Below are positions 1 to 10,354 of a DNA stretch of 64,000 nucleotides, piece by piece (the stretch's first letter is position 1; each line of letters starts with the position of its first letter). The stretch spans positions 1,302,001-1,366,000 of the forward strand of contig CAJFCV020000006.1 of NCBI GenBank assembly GCA_904066235.2. Reading direction: 5' to 3'. Position numbers and translations under genes: made by a program. Source of the DNA: Bursaphelenchus xylophilus (taxonomy: Eukaryota > Nematoda > Chromadorea > Rhabditida > Aphelenchoididae). Under the pieces are notes generated by a model, which made no database searches, was not told the origin of the DNA, and saw only the letters and a program-made list of their open reading frames with translations.

Positions 1-144
1 CCAAGCAAAAAACTCCAATTTCAAACGCGCGCCCTTCAAAAATGGAGGTTTTTAGTTGGAGAGGGAGGCATTTTGATACATTTTTGATACTTCCCGGATG
101 CAAAATGGCATGTTTTTTGCCACTGGATCAGGTCCGTCATTGTG
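1..144. mobile_element. F2 inverted-repeat element, right half, cut by window edge
   Basis: The segment carries the GGAGAGGGAGGCATTTTG arm, the TTCCCGGATGCAAAATGG block and the terminal CCACTGGATCAGGTCCG end seen in the F2 copies at 14648-15140, 27022-27283 and 48777-49038. The left arm lies outside the window. It is non-coding. Confidence 0.8.
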
Positions 145-896
145 TTTCCTTGGCAAAATCGAAAAAAAATCACCGAGAATTGTACAAAAAAACAGATAAA
201 AAAAATTCATGTTTTATCCCGCCCGATTAAGCTATTATTCTCTAGGACGTATACAGTACCGTGAGGAAGGCAAGAACTTAACATTTCACTTTAATTTAGG
301 AAAAATTACCGAAAAAAGCTTTCGGCCAAAAATTTTGAATTTTTGATAAAAAGAGAAATTTTTTATTGACAAATTGAATAGGACATTAGCTACAGTTAAT
401 TACCATCCTGAACATGACCTTTACCATCAATAAATTTCAAAAATCACCGATTCTGATATCTTTTTGGGCATTTTTACACCAAAAATTTACCTTATACTAC
501 CTTATACTCAACTAAATCCCTTTTATAGGCAATAACTCTTGGAATTTCTCCCATTCCTTACATCCAGCCCTCTTGGCCGACCCTACACCGCCTGTTCCAC
601 GAAACCAATCGATAATGCGGACCCGGATTTCGGTGGTTATTTGAGCAAAGTGCGAATTAGCGGCTGGAAGTGTGGGGCTAAAGCGCGCGCGGATCTCTTG
701 AGAGAGAGAGACGAAGCCGGGCCCAAACTCTCGACCCGCGCGGATCAAGGATAGCGGGCCTTGTGCAAACAACAAGGTGGGAGATCCGTCTTCATCACTC
801 CGGGATTGTTTTAAGGCCGACAAATGCGCGCGGAAAGCACAGCACGGAACCGCGGGGAGATGCTCTCGACTTCGGCCGGGAAATGCTAGGAAATGT
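145..896. other. Intergenic stretch with an unassigned GC-rich block
   Basis: No gene is recognised. From about 520 to 870 the sequence is clearly richer in GC and CpG than its surroundings, and a 103-codon frame stays open on the minus strand (823-512), but its translation resembles nothing I know. A TATAAAAGG string sits at the low end on the minus strand. It could be an exon or promoter of a neighbouring gene beyond the left edge. Confidence 0.3.
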
Positions 897-901
897 TTAT
901 T
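896..901 (-). terminator. Poly(A) signal AATAAA overlapping rom-5 stop
   Basis: The minus strand reads AAATAAA across the stop, so the TAA is part of the AATAAA hexamer. If used, the 3' UTR would be only some 10-20 nt long. Confidence 0.5.
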
Positions 902-2971
902 TCAAATAACGCTGAACGAAGGGAAATAGTCGTTGTTCCACCAACGCCTGCCCGTACCATGCATACCATCTGAAAAGAGTGAGAACAACTCGATGAGCAC
1001 GGAATTATAACGGAAATAAAAAAATGAACCAAAAATGGGTCATGGATAATATAAAAATGGATGGAATGGCTCGGACAAGTAAAACTACCAAAATCCTTTT
1101 GTTGAAAAGGCTTGAACATAGCAGTACCTTTCTACTACAACCAATTTCAACGAGTTTTAGGAGGTCTTTACTACATTTTTAACGAAAAATCGCCTAGCCC
1201 TATTTTTGATCCAAAATAAGTTCTAAACTAAAATTTTTCGAAAAAAATCTTTGCAAATGACGTATAAGGCTACTACAAGCCCAACAAGATCCATCCAATC
1301 ACTTGTCGTTTTCAAAAATCGTCAAAAATTATATTATCCATGACAAAAGCCAAAATTTCCAAATAAAAATCTCGATTTTGCATTTGTCACTTTCCAAATT
1401 ACCTCACTAAAATTTCAAATGCTCTAACAAAGTCAAAAAAACTTACAATCCGAATATACTTCCACCTAAATGAGCAGCGTGATCGAAAAGTTTGAATCGG
1501 AGGAGCAGTCCGGCCAAGTCGAACGCCATCAATCCATACGCCGCATTCTCCGCGCTAAACGTGAACATCGGCAGGAAAATGATGGACAATCGAGAATCCG
1601 GGATCTTCATGCATGTGTAGACAAGCAATGCGCAAATTGCTCCGGACTAAAAATAAAAATTTTTTAGGTAAAAAAGTAAATAAAAGGTGATAAAATTTGA
1701 GGCTAAGATACTCTATTATACTCTAAATATTAGTAGCTTTTCATTAAATTCTTTCAAACCGTCAAAAAAGCAAAAATATTTTAAAAAATCGACAAAAATT
1801 ATATTATCCATGCCAACTTACTGCGCCCAGCGCCCGAACAGGCGATCTAACCGCCGATTTGTGAGCCAGACTAGTCAACGAAGAAAATGCGCCGGCTGTG
1901 AGGTAGAAAGCCAAGAACTACATCTAAAATTCAAAGAAATATAACCAAATCTCGTACCTGATCAACTCCGAAAAACCGATCCACGGAGACGGATGCAAAA
2001 CTATGCAGGACGTACATATTCAGTCCCAAATGGATCCAACTGCTGTGAGAGAACACTGAGGACACCATTGGGACACAGAGACTTTCTGAAAGGTTCTTTT
2101 TCACCTTTTCTAAACGTCAAGTACAATATAAAAAGACTCACTCTGAGCGAAAGAATTCGTAAAATACCGCATCATTGGGACTCTGAGTGATGGAATTTGC
2201 CATAAAATAGTGATGGCTACATTTGCAGCAATCAATCCGAATATCAGCTTCTGGCCTGGAGAAAATTCACCAAGCTCATGATTAATACTACGTGAGCTGG
2301 ACGGCTCGGCGAAATTGGTGAAGAACGAGTGGGAAAAGAAATCGTTAATAGATTGCTTAAAGTCCTTCTGCCGTTGGAAATCGCTGTACGCGGCAACTGT
2401 GTAAGTTACAGCTGATACCTAAAAACAGGCGTTCAGAGGTAAAATAATGTCAATAATGATGTAAAACCAAAAGGTAATGAAAATTTCAAATATTGAAAAG
2501 CAAGACCCGATCATGCAGATTCTTCTCAGACCAGCAGGATTCTGTCAACTGCTTAAAATTAGAAGATACATGCAAAAGAAATTTTAGGCCAAGTGTAATA
2601 TCCGAATTTTCCCAAAAAGGCCAAAATCATTTATCAAAAGGCCTGAAAAGCCGCACATTGCTTCAAAGACCATTTTCAGTCCTCTTGTGCCCATGAAATC
2701 ATCTAAAAACCAAACAAAAACAAAGAAATTAACCTACACCAGCTGTGAAACCAAGAGCTCTCCAAAGGTGCGACGGCGGGCGAAGCGATATCGAATCAGG
2801 ATGGACTTCATGGACTTCTTGAGACTTGAATTCTTTTGGTTTTGGGTCGGCTACCGGTCGACGAGTTCGGGTTGCTCGAAATCTGTTGAATAACTTGGAA
2901 TTCTGCGAGATCAGGCGGATGTGCGATGTAAATCCGGTAAAGGCCTGGATTCTGATGGCATTTCGAAGCAT
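897..2971 (-). CDS. rom-5: PARL-type mitochondrial rhomboid protease (ROM-5 ortholog)
   Basis: Intramembrane serine protease of the PARL family, which in animals sits in the mitochondrial inner membrane and cleaves proteins such as PINK1 and PGAM5. Six exons join in phase: 2971-2740, 2411-2142, 2085-1958, 1917-1822, 1646-1447 and 969-897, giving 332 aa (human PARL is 379). The start chosen opens MLRNAIRIQAFTG, an arginine-bearing, acid-free stretch fitting a mitochondrial transit peptide; the frame is open further upstream to 3163, so a longer N-terminus is possible. The core reads IAANVAITILW, MMRYFTNSFAQ, SHSSWIHLGLNMYVL, then GASGA with the catalytic serine at about residue 243 (the exon 4/5 junction falls just before it) and FDHAAHLGG with the catalytic histidine at about 301. 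The C-terminus ends WYGQALVEQRLFPFVQRYLK. An AATAAA signal (901-896) overlaps the stop codon. Family assignment is firm; cleavage targets are inferred from orthologs. Confidence 0.93.
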
Positions 2972-3715
2972 TTGATGGGTCGCACCGATACGAAAATGTA
3001 TCAACAGCTGAGTTCTGACGAAATTTTGAGAAATCCGAGAAAATAATTTTTGAAGAGAAACAGTTGACCCGTTCGGGACAAGTTGTAACAAGATGATGTT
3101 CTTGGCCGATAAGTTGGTCCAGAATGATGAGAATGGATGGAAAATATGGTAAAATCTTTTCAAACGAATTTATAATAAAATAGAACTTAAAATTAAGCGA
3201 TTTGGGGATCAAATCTGTCATGTATAATATAAAATTTGGCTAATTTTTGATTAATTCGACCGTTTAAGGTCCATTTCTCCGCTTACAGTACCGTTAACAG
3301 GTTTATCATGTCCTCAGTGACATGTTGCATACAACTGCCAACATGATTTAATTTCCTTGCGCCAAAATTTTCCATATTTTTCGCTTTTTTCGTCTCAACC
3401 CATGACGTGAAAATCAAATATTCAGCGGTTCGCAACCTTTGCCGAACCTTTGAATGGCCCTTTTGCAAACGAAAAACGGGAATTTTTAAGATTTGGAACT
3501 TCAGATGCACTTCTTTTCCCAATTGTTTCGTGGTTTCCTTTTTGTAGAGGCGGGGTTCGAGTGGCGGTTTAGCGACGCCGAAGCGGAATGAATTTTTGGT
3601 GCCTAAAGTGGGCAGACGTGCTATTCGTACGAGAACTGAGCCGTATTACGAGAAATCAAGGGGTAAAAATTAGGTTTTTTGTCGAAAATCATGTTATAGT
3701 AGGGCTAAATTAAGA
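2972..3715. other. Intergenic, nothing recognised
   Basis: AT-rich sequence upstream of rom-5. It holds a variant of the short CATGGATAATATAA motif near 3220, but no gene or repeat that I can define. Confidence 0.4.
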
Positions 3716-4140
3716 AGGGAAGTGCTCCAAGTGCGATGCTTAGATTTTCTGTAAATTTTGCCTATATGTCGGGTATAGGTGACATATTAATTCCTCAAAA
3801 TTTCAGCCCGCAGTTTGCACGGAGAGCCGAGATATTCAACCATCTTTGTGGGACGAGAGAGTATGGGAAATGCGGAGAGTGGTCAACAAAAACCACTTTT
3901 TGGCCGTATCTTTGCCAGTTTCACGCGGAAAAAATTAATTTTTTGTGGAAATATTAACCGCTACGGCAGAAATAGATGTGCAACTTTTCATGCCAAAATT
4001 CGCAAAAAATTTGTCGCATTTTTGCCAGAGACTATGGAAATTGAGGAGAGACGGTCAGAGAAAAATTTTCTTTTTTCTGGGTTTTCTCGAATTTTGCGCG
4101 GGAAAATTGATTTTAGTGTAGAAAAAAATTTACTCTGAGG
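3716..4140. mobile_element. Degenerate F5 element
   Basis: Opens with GAAGTGCTCCAAGTGCGATG and carries the family interior: GAGCCGAGATATTCAAC, GAGAGTATGGGAAATGCGGAGAG and TTTTTGGCCGTATCTTTGCC. The right terminal repeat is not clear. Confidence 0.6.
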
Positions 4141-4336
4141 CTCTAAAAACTCGTCCATTTTTTCATTTTGAAAATCTCAAAAAAAAAATTAAATTTTCGA
4201 AAAATTTGCGTCAGAAAATCACGGAGACATACGTTTTAGAATTTCTAGTCCACCGATGTGCCAAGTTTCACTAAAACCGACATCTTTTACCTACTATTTT
4301 CACAAGCCTTCAAGAAATTCGTCCTCCATGTCCAAT

Positions 4337-4480
4337 ATCAGTCTGTCGGGAAAATAATGTGGATTCTTGGAATTGCCCATCATCCCGTTTCGATGGCTAA
4401 CCGTGGCTGAAATTTTGGTTTGCGACAATGCGAGATATTTTGCTTCGACAAATCCACATTATTTTCCCGACAGACTAATA
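4337..4480. mobile_element. F1 element, complete, both ends
   Basis: Left end ATCAGTCTGTCGGGAAAATA followed by ATGTGGATT; right end AATCCACATTATTTTCCCG then ACAGACTAAT. About 140 bp, flanked by AT on both sides, consistent with a TA target duplication. Confidence 0.9.
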
Positions 4481-4844
4481 TCGAACGGATTTCACCATAT
4501 TTTTTTTTGCTGAAATTTGATGAATTGCATATTTTGTTCCTTCTATGATATCATATCCGCCCTGTTTTCCAGAAAACTCTCCTCAAAATTGCCGTTTTTT
4601 GCAGGAAATGTACGTATCCTGCACTTTATTTTGTATTCTTTCCTACTTTTTTTTTGGTCGTGAAACTGACCATTGAATGACGACGTCTTCCAAATGCTTC
4701 GAAATAAAGTGGCTTTGACGGGTGAAGGAGAAAAAATTGGGCGTGAAGGCGATGTTTCGACCACAAATAGCACTTGTTTTGGCTTGATTTTCTAATTGAA
4801 ACTTTTTTGCCCTTAGGCTAATTAAGTGAAAAAAGAGCTGAAAA

Positions 4845-5500
4845 GAGTGCGAGCGACAGCCCAAAACAGCCATTTGCACAGTGCAAAAAGATGAAGATTG
4901 CACAGTGCAAAGTGAACGTTTGTTTTCGCACAGTGCATGTCGCCAGGCCGACTTTTGTCGTTTGCACGGTGCGAAAAAAATCAGGGTGCGAGCGACAGCC
5001 CAAAAAAGCCATTTGCACGGTGCATTAGCAGAAAATTGCACAGTGCAAAGTGAACGTTTGTTTTCGCACTGTGCAAACGCCAAAAATCAAACCGGCGACA
5101 TTGCACTGTGCGAAAACAAAGCTTTGCTTTGCACCGTGCAATTTCTTGCTTTTTGCACCGTGCAAATGGCTTTTGGGGCTGTCGCTCGCACCCTGACTTT
5201 TTTCGCACAGTGCAAACTCCAAAAATCAAACCGGCGACATTGCACTGTGCGAAAACTAAAGTTCAGTTTGCACTGTGCAATTTTCGGCTTTTTGCATTTC
5301 TCATGGCCTTTTTTGGGCTGTCGCTCGCACCCTGACGTTTCTTCGCACTGTGCAAACGGCAAAAATCAAACCGGCGACATTGCACTGTGCGAAAACACAA
5401 GTTCAGTTTGCACTGTGCAATTTCTTTCTTTTTGCATTTCTCATGGCCTTTTTTGGGCTGTCGCTCGCACCCTGACTTTTTTCGCACTGTATGGACTGAT
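4845..5500. repeat. F3 tandem block of about 140-bp palindromic units
   Basis: The string ACCGGCGACATTGCACTGTG recurs at about 5091, 5230 and 5370, a period near 140 bp. Each unit contains several GCACAGTGC or GCACTGTGC cores and the block GGGTGCGAGCGACAGCCC in direct or inverted orientation, so units pair both within and between themselves. Open frames across it are fortuitous. Confidence 0.85.
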
Positions 5501-5513
5501 AAAAACGACTGAC

Positions 5514-5955
5514 AGGGAAAGTACTCCAAATGCGACGCACAGATTTGGATGAAACTTGGCACAAATTTAGAATAATTTTTTCTATGCGAGAATCCTAGCT
5601 CGCGCTTTGCAGAAACAACCGAGATTTTTAGATCGAAAGTCGGCCAAAATTTTGGACTTTTTGCCGAATTTCGGCACGAAAAGTTTGATGCCTATTTCAA
5701 CCGTAAAGGATAATGTTTCTACAAAAAATCAAATTTTTCCGCACGAAACTGCCAAAGTTATGGCCAAAAAACGTTTTTCTCTCTGACCGCTCTCCACGTT
5801 TAGCATGCTCTCTCGGCGGCAAAAATCGTTCGATATCTCGGCGGCGCCCGGAAAGCGCGAGCTAAAACTTTCAGGAATTGATATTTAGTCCATACCCGAC
5901 GTGTGTGCAAAATTTAAAGAAAATCTTAGCGTCGCACTTGGGGTACTTCAACCTG
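5514..5955. mobile_element. F5 element, complete
   Basis: Left end GGGAAAGTACTCCAAATGCG, right end GCGTCGCACTTGGGGTACTT. The interior includes GAAACTTGGCACAAATTTAG, GCTCGCGCTTTGCAGAAAC and the CTCTCGGCGGCAAAAATCG block. Similar copies lie at 10746-11151 and 47863-48315. Confidence 0.85.
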
Positions 5956-6297
5956 TAAAATTTTTTTTTCGAATTTTCTAATTTTGTGCTTCTCAACTTC
6001 TCTGCCCTTTGTAAGCCTCATCTCCCCTCCACGAATGCCCCCAAATGCTTTTAAACCTTAAGATTTTTACGTGTTCTCGAACCAAATTCCGTTTTTACCC
6101 AATTCGGTGCCCAAACCACATTTCCGGGTCTTTATGAAAATTCCCTTTTTTATATTTTTTTATAGGCTTCTTATGCATTTTCGGCATGTTTCCATTCATC
6201 CGAGGGCTTTGCAGCCAACTCAAGTGCGAAATGGAAGCCGGGTTTTGGTGGGGAGAATGCCGGGAAGGGAGCGGTTGTAGGGTGGGGAATGATGATG
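5956..6297. other. Intergenic, nothing recognised
   Basis: Pyrimidine-rich AT sequence between two elements, with no coding signal that I trust. Confidence 0.4.
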
Positions 6298-6449
6298 TCA
6301 GTGTGTCGGAAAAATAATGTGGATTCGTAAGCGATAATTGAAATCGGCATTTATCGATTTCAATTATCGCTGGATGGAGATTTGGCGCGCTATCGGGACA
6401 AGACGAGAGATTTTTTTGCGAAAAATCCACATTATTTTCCCGACAGACC
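6298..6449. mobile_element. F1 element with internal hairpin
   Basis: Left end GTGTGTCGGAAAAATAATG, right end AATCCACATTATTTTCCCG. Its centre has GCGATAATTGAAATCGG paired with its inverse CGATTTCAATTATCGC. Confidence 0.85.
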
Positions 6450-6539
6450 AAATTTTAGTTTATACTTTTCTGGGTCATTTTTCCCCGTATCTTTGATGTT
6501 TTAAAGTAAAATTTAAATTTATATACATATTTAAGTCTG

Positions 6540-6700
6540 AAAAAAACTTTTCTCTGACCGTCTCCCCATTTTCCATTATATCTCGTCCGCAAAGTTTGTC
6601 GAATATCTCGGCCGAATTTACTCCGTTAAAGCTAAAATTTTGAGGGATTGTTAAGCAATATATTTAGATTATTGCCCTAAAATTTGATGAATTTTGGAAC
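6540..6700. mobile_element. F5 interior remnant
   Basis: CTTTTCTCTGACCGTCTCC, ATATCTCGGCC and AGCTAAAATTTTGAGGGATTG match the interior of F5 copies. Terminal repeats are missing. Confidence 0.5.
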
Positions 6701-6769
6701 AGTACTTTTTGAGAATTAAAAAAAAATTTTTTTTGGTATCGACCCTCGCCTAAAACAATGTCTTTCCAG

Positions 6770-6950
6770 ACCTATTCCGGTCTGTTCTGTGTGGTGATCG
6801 GCCCCTACAAACGGCTCCCGATCTACACCGACTCGGTGGCGCGCATGTACATGGGGAAACGGGGGAAAAAATAAGAAATCCCGCCTGTTCGACGTCTCCG
6901 AAGAGGCCTATCTCAAAATGCTGCAGAAATTTGAGAAATTGAATCGCTTT
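6770..6950 (+). pseudogene. Myosin heavy chain motor-domain exon fragment, frameshifted
   Basis: A TTTCCAG acceptor is followed by a frame reading [19 protein letters not shown], then [13 protein letters not shown]: the conserved N-terminal region of a class II myosin motor domain. An in-frame TAA follows. Shifting one base restores LFDVSEEAYLKMLQ, matching the next conserved myosin stretch (PPHLFAVSDEAY type). After that an F1 right end begins. No other myosin exon was found nearby, so this is a dead single-exon copy whose acceptor is still intact. A sequencing error could explain the frameshift but not the missing gene. Confidence 0.85.
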
Positions 6951-7094
6951 GCCCACCGATATTGTGTTCATTATTTTCCCGACAGACTGGTATTTCAAAC
7001 CCTAGTGATCTTTTTTCAAAAAAATTGCGTTTTTCTCCTCTTTTGCGATAAAAGATCTCTGTAAAAATCGCATTTTTTCGAAGCTAAAAATTTT

Positions 7095-7150
7095 GTGTCT
7101 CAACACGAAAATCTCAAAAAAAAAAAAAAAAAAAAAAAAATTTTTTTTGC
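7095..7150. repeat. Poly(A)/poly(T) tract
   Basis: A run of A of more than 20 followed directly by T, capable of folding back on itself. Confidence 0.9.
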
Positions 7151-7440
7151 TCTATTTCTCCTTCCAAGAAAACGGCTTCAAAAATATTTCTCATCGTCAA
7201 GTGCTTCGGATTCGTTGAACTTGGAACGGTTACATTTCCGCCGGTTTGGCGTGGGACTGGGAGATTTAAGTGGCCGGCTGTGTGTGCGGAAACCGCCCGT
7301 GATAAAGGTCCGAAAATAAACAAAAGTTTGTTTTTCGGTCTGCGAATACTGTCCTTGTAATTTTTTACGCTCCAAAAAAAATTTTTTTTTGATTGAGGTA
7401 TACTGTAGTTTTGGCAAATTTTCAATTTATTTTTTTTTGA
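7151..7440. other. Unassigned stretch
   Basis: A plus-strand frame is open from about 7170 to 7320 with GC-richer codons than its surroundings, but I recognise no family and see no clear splice sites. Confidence 0.2.
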
Positions 7441-7443
7441 CCG

Positions 7444-7641
7444 GTATTGCTAGTATTTTCATAAAGTGCATAGACTTTCGTCTCAAATTTTCCGCAAGTA
7501 ATATATTTTTTTAATTATGTCGTCGCAAATTTTGGGCGGCGACAAAAATTGCACGGTGCAAAAAAATAAAAAAAAAAAAAGAAAAAATGCACTGTGCGCC
7601 GCTAAAAAAAAGTCTACGCACTTTATGGAACTACTAATAGC
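7444..7641. mobile_element. F3 element
   Basis: Left end TAGTATTTTCATAAAGTGC then ATAGAC; right end GTCTACGCACTTTATGGAAC. The interior has GCACGGTGC and GCACTGTGC cores. Confidence 0.8.
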
Positions 7642-7990
7642 GTTTTTATAAAATGCGTAGACTTCTTCGCTGTGTATTTGGCCTTTGCTTTTGGATCCTT
7701 TTCAAAAAATTTTTGCCTTTGCTTTTAGATCCTTTTTTAAAAAAGTTTATTGTTTGTTTGAAAAATCAAGTGCACTGTGCAGTTCACCTTTTTCTCGCAT
7801 TTATTCGCTTCGCACAGTGCATTTTGAACTTTTTCCCACGCTTGTCGCCAATGCACTGTGCATTTTCTCTTTGCGCACTGTGCAAACCTCAAAAAGGCCG
7901 TTTGCACTGTGCAAAATCAAAAAAAAAGTGAAATGCACTGTGCACAAATACAGGGTACGTTTTTTGTCACTGGATCAGGTCCGCCACTGT
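7642..7990. mobile_element. F3 element half joined to an F2 fragment
   Basis: TTTTTATAAAATGCGTAGAC begins a GCACTGTGC-rich interior. At about 7955 it passes into the terminal 35 bp of F2 (CACTGGATCAGGTCCGCC). The second F3 end is missing, so this is a truncated copy. Confidence 0.65.
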
Positions 7991-8059
7991 AAATCTCTCT
8001 CGAATTTGATCAAAATCGCAATACAAAGTTTTGAATTGTTTCTGTGCCGGGTCTGAAAA

Positions 8060-8185
8060 CATCATAGCTTTGCAACGGCTAGCTGGAGATTGGGAAATTT
8101 CGCTGCGACAATTCCACATTATTTCCCCGACAGACTAATCTCAAAGAAAATCTCAGCATCGCACTTGGAGAAGTCCACTGATTAG
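8060..8185. mobile_element. F1 right half followed by F5 tail
   Basis: AATTCCACATTATTTCCCC and GACAGACTAAT are followed directly by AAAGAAAATCTCAGCATCGC and ACTTGGAGAAGTCC, the end of F5. Both are truncated copies. Confidence 0.65.
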
Positions 8186-8189
8186 ATAA

Positions 8190-8333
8190 TCAGTCTGTCG
8201 GGAAAATAATAAGCACTTTTTCGCTGCGCAATCGCGTCGCTCATGTGAAAGCGATTTGATTTCGCCGCGACACTATTCATTTTTGATGCGATTTTCGCTG
8301 CGACAGAGTGCTCATTATTTTCCCGACAGACTT
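8190..8333. mobile_element. F1 element, GAGCAC subtype
   Basis: The left end continues with AAGCACTTTTTCGCTGCGC, the right end with GACAGAGTGCTCATTATTTT. This subtype has a different interior (CGCGACACTATTCATTTT) from the GTGGATT subtype. Confidence 0.85.
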
Positions 8334-8355
8334 GTAAATATTTATGTACCACGTA

Positions 8356-8618
8356 TACTAGGCGGGCCAAAAAGTCTTGACATGTCTGCACAGTGCGCCG
8401 TCGTGCATGCAATTTGTCGCGCGGCGACAAGAAAAATTTACGGTGCAATGCGACACCGCACAGTGCAAAAAGATTGTTTTGAAAAGGGTAAACAACGCAC
8501 AGTGCGTTCTTCATTCGCACCCCGCCAAAGGTTTTATCGCGCGACACCTCGTCGCGACACCGAATTCATGCGCCCGCACGGTGCGAAAACATGTCAAGAC
8601 TTTTTGGCCCGCCTAGTA
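8356..8618. mobile_element. F4a element
   Basis: Terminal inverted repeats TACTAGGCGGGCCAAAAAGT and its complement at the right end, with subterminal CTTGACATGT. The interior is rich in GCACAGTGC cores, shared with F3. A copy lies inside the palindrome at 25350-26002. Confidence 0.9.
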
Positions 8619-8885
8619 CTAGTCGGGACAAAAAGTCCTGATAATTTTGCACCGTGCGGATTTGAACGTTTTGGGTTGTCGCTGCGAAAATCGCGAAAAA
8701 GTGTTTTGCACGGTGCATTTGACCCGAAAAGTGCATTTGCACAGTGCATTTTGTTTGTTTTTGCCTTATTGTCGCGCGCGATTCCCATTTTTCGAAGCGA
8801 CAAATCGTTTTTTCAGAGTGCGACAGAAACCGCGCAAAATCCGCACGGTGCAAAATTATCAGGACTTTTTGTCCCGACTAGTATT
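8617..8885. mobile_element. F4b element abutting F4a
   Basis: Terminal inverted repeats TACTAGTCGGGACAAAAAGT and complement, with subterminal CCTGATAATTTTGCAC. It shares the TA dinucleotide with the end of F4a, so the two elements are adjacent or one inserted at the other's edge. Confidence 0.9.
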
Positions 8886-9450
8886 ATGACCTTTTACCGG
8901 GCACTTCCGCTTTGCCTAGTTCGCACGTTTTCCAGTTGTTTTTTTAAATCCCTTACGAACCTTGGTCAAGTCCACGTGACCTTTTTCCGATCCAAAAAAT
9001 CTCGTTTTTCCACCTCACTAGGCCCACTTTTCAACGTCATCATGCCCAGCAATTTTACGGGCGCTCCGTTCCGGCATCAAAAACCTCGAGACGCCGTATG
9101 CAAATGAGTTGTTTTGATGGGCCGTAATGAGGGCAGTTATGCGGCCCCCCGACTTTGCAGCTCATCCCTAAAGTTTGAGCGGGGCTTTTCGAAAGTTTCG
9201 CGGCCATGAAAGCCGAGTGGAACTCACTCTACCGTTTTATCGGTGGCCGCAAAAATTTCGCCCCGGTCCCTCAAATTATCCTCCTTTTTTCCGTACGTCT
9301 TTTTTTCGCACTCCTTCCCGAACATCGAGTTCAGCGGGTTTGCGGGCCGCCGAAAATTTGGCGGTTTTAAGGTCGAAAAAAGTCGCCGAAAGGTCAATGA
9401 GAGAGGATCACGCGGTCAAGGAAGGTCGAGTGCGACAAGAGAACTGTAAT
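8886..9450. other. Unassigned GC-rich stretch
   Basis: GC content is higher than its surroundings, with several short open frames on the plus strand. I recognise no protein family and no consistent splice structure. It could hold a diverged exon or regulatory sequence. Confidence 0.25.
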
Positions 9451-9451
9451 A

Positions 9452-9603
9452 TCTGTCTGTCGGGAAAATAATGAGCATTCTGTTGCAGCGAAAATCGCCG
9501 CCGAAAAAATAAATTGTATCGGGACAAAATCGGGTTTCTTGGCTCTTCAGCGACGCTATTGGCGCAGCGACAAAGTGCTCATTATTTTCCCGACAGACTG
9601 ATA
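9452..9603. mobile_element. F1 element, GAGCAC subtype
   Basis: Left TCTGTCTGTCGGGAAAATAA with GAGCATTCTG; right GTGCTCATTATTTTCCCG. Complete. Confidence 0.85.
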
Positions 9604-9972
9604 TTACTATTTTCATAAAGTGCGTAGACATTTTTTCGGTCTTTTATTGCGAAATAAAGTTGCTTTTCACTCCAGCGATGCGATTTTCTCAGCGACAGAG
9701 TGCTCATTATTTTCCCGACAGACTGATATTACTATTTTCATAAAGTGTGTAGACATTTTTTCGGTCTTTTATCGCGGAATAAAGTTGCTTTTCACTCCAG
9801 CGACGTGATTGATGCAGCGAAAAAGTGCTCATTATTTTCCCGACAGACTGATATTACTATTTTCATAAAGTGCGTAGACATTTTTTCGGTCTTTTATCGC
9901 GGAATAAAGTTGCTTTTCACTTCTGCGATCCGATTTTCTCAGCGACGGAGTGCTCGTTATTTTCAGGACAGA
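9604..9972. repeat. Three tandem hybrid units: F3 left end fused to F1 right end
   Basis: Each unit of about 122 bp begins TTACTATTTTCATAAAGTG (F3 end), runs through TTCGGTCTTTTAT, and closes with GAGTGCTCATTATTTTCCCG (F1 end). Units start near 9604, 9727 and 9850. The third has a decayed closing end (TTTTCAGGACAGACTG). A fourth unit lies at 10219-10354. Confidence 0.9.
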
Positions 9973-10085
9973 CTGATACTGCTTGGGACAAAAGGTCCTG
10001 AGGATGCGACAAATTTTTCAGGATTTTTGCCCCGAGCTTTAGTTAATTTTGACGTTGAAAAATTGCGTTTTATTGTGGTTTTATC

Positions 10086-10354
10086 AGTCTGTCGGGAAAA
10101 TAATGAGCACTCTGTTGCATCAAAAATCGCCGTCGAGAAAATGAACTGTATCGCGACAAAAAATCGAATTTCGTTTCACTTCACTTCAGCGATTACGCTC
10201 ATTGTTTTCCCGACAGACTGATATTACTATTATATTTTCATAAAGTGTGTAGACATTTTTTCGGTCTTTTATCGCAGAATAAAATTGCCTTTCACTCCAG
10301 CGATGCGATTTTCTCAGCGACAGAGTGCTCATTATTTTCCCGACAGATTGATAT
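10086..10354. mobile_element. F1 element followed by a fourth F3/F1 hybrid unit
   Basis: A GAGCAC-subtype F1 at 10086-10222, then another hybrid unit with the CATAAAGTGTGTAGAC start and CATTATTTTCCCGACAG end. Confidence 0.85.

Noticed and set aside
2687..3221. Overlapping 137-aa minus-strand frame at rom-5 exon 1
   Set aside because: It is a shadow of the true frame, which continues into LWRALGFTAG and joins in phase to the next exon.
4881..5562. 223-aa frame over the GCACAGTGC block
   Set aside because: Repeats of the tandem palindromic element; all frames show the same periodicity, with no start or splice support.
9175..9471. 98-aa coding gene on the plus strand
   Set aside because: No family resemblance or splice structure, and the end of the frame runs into an F1 element.
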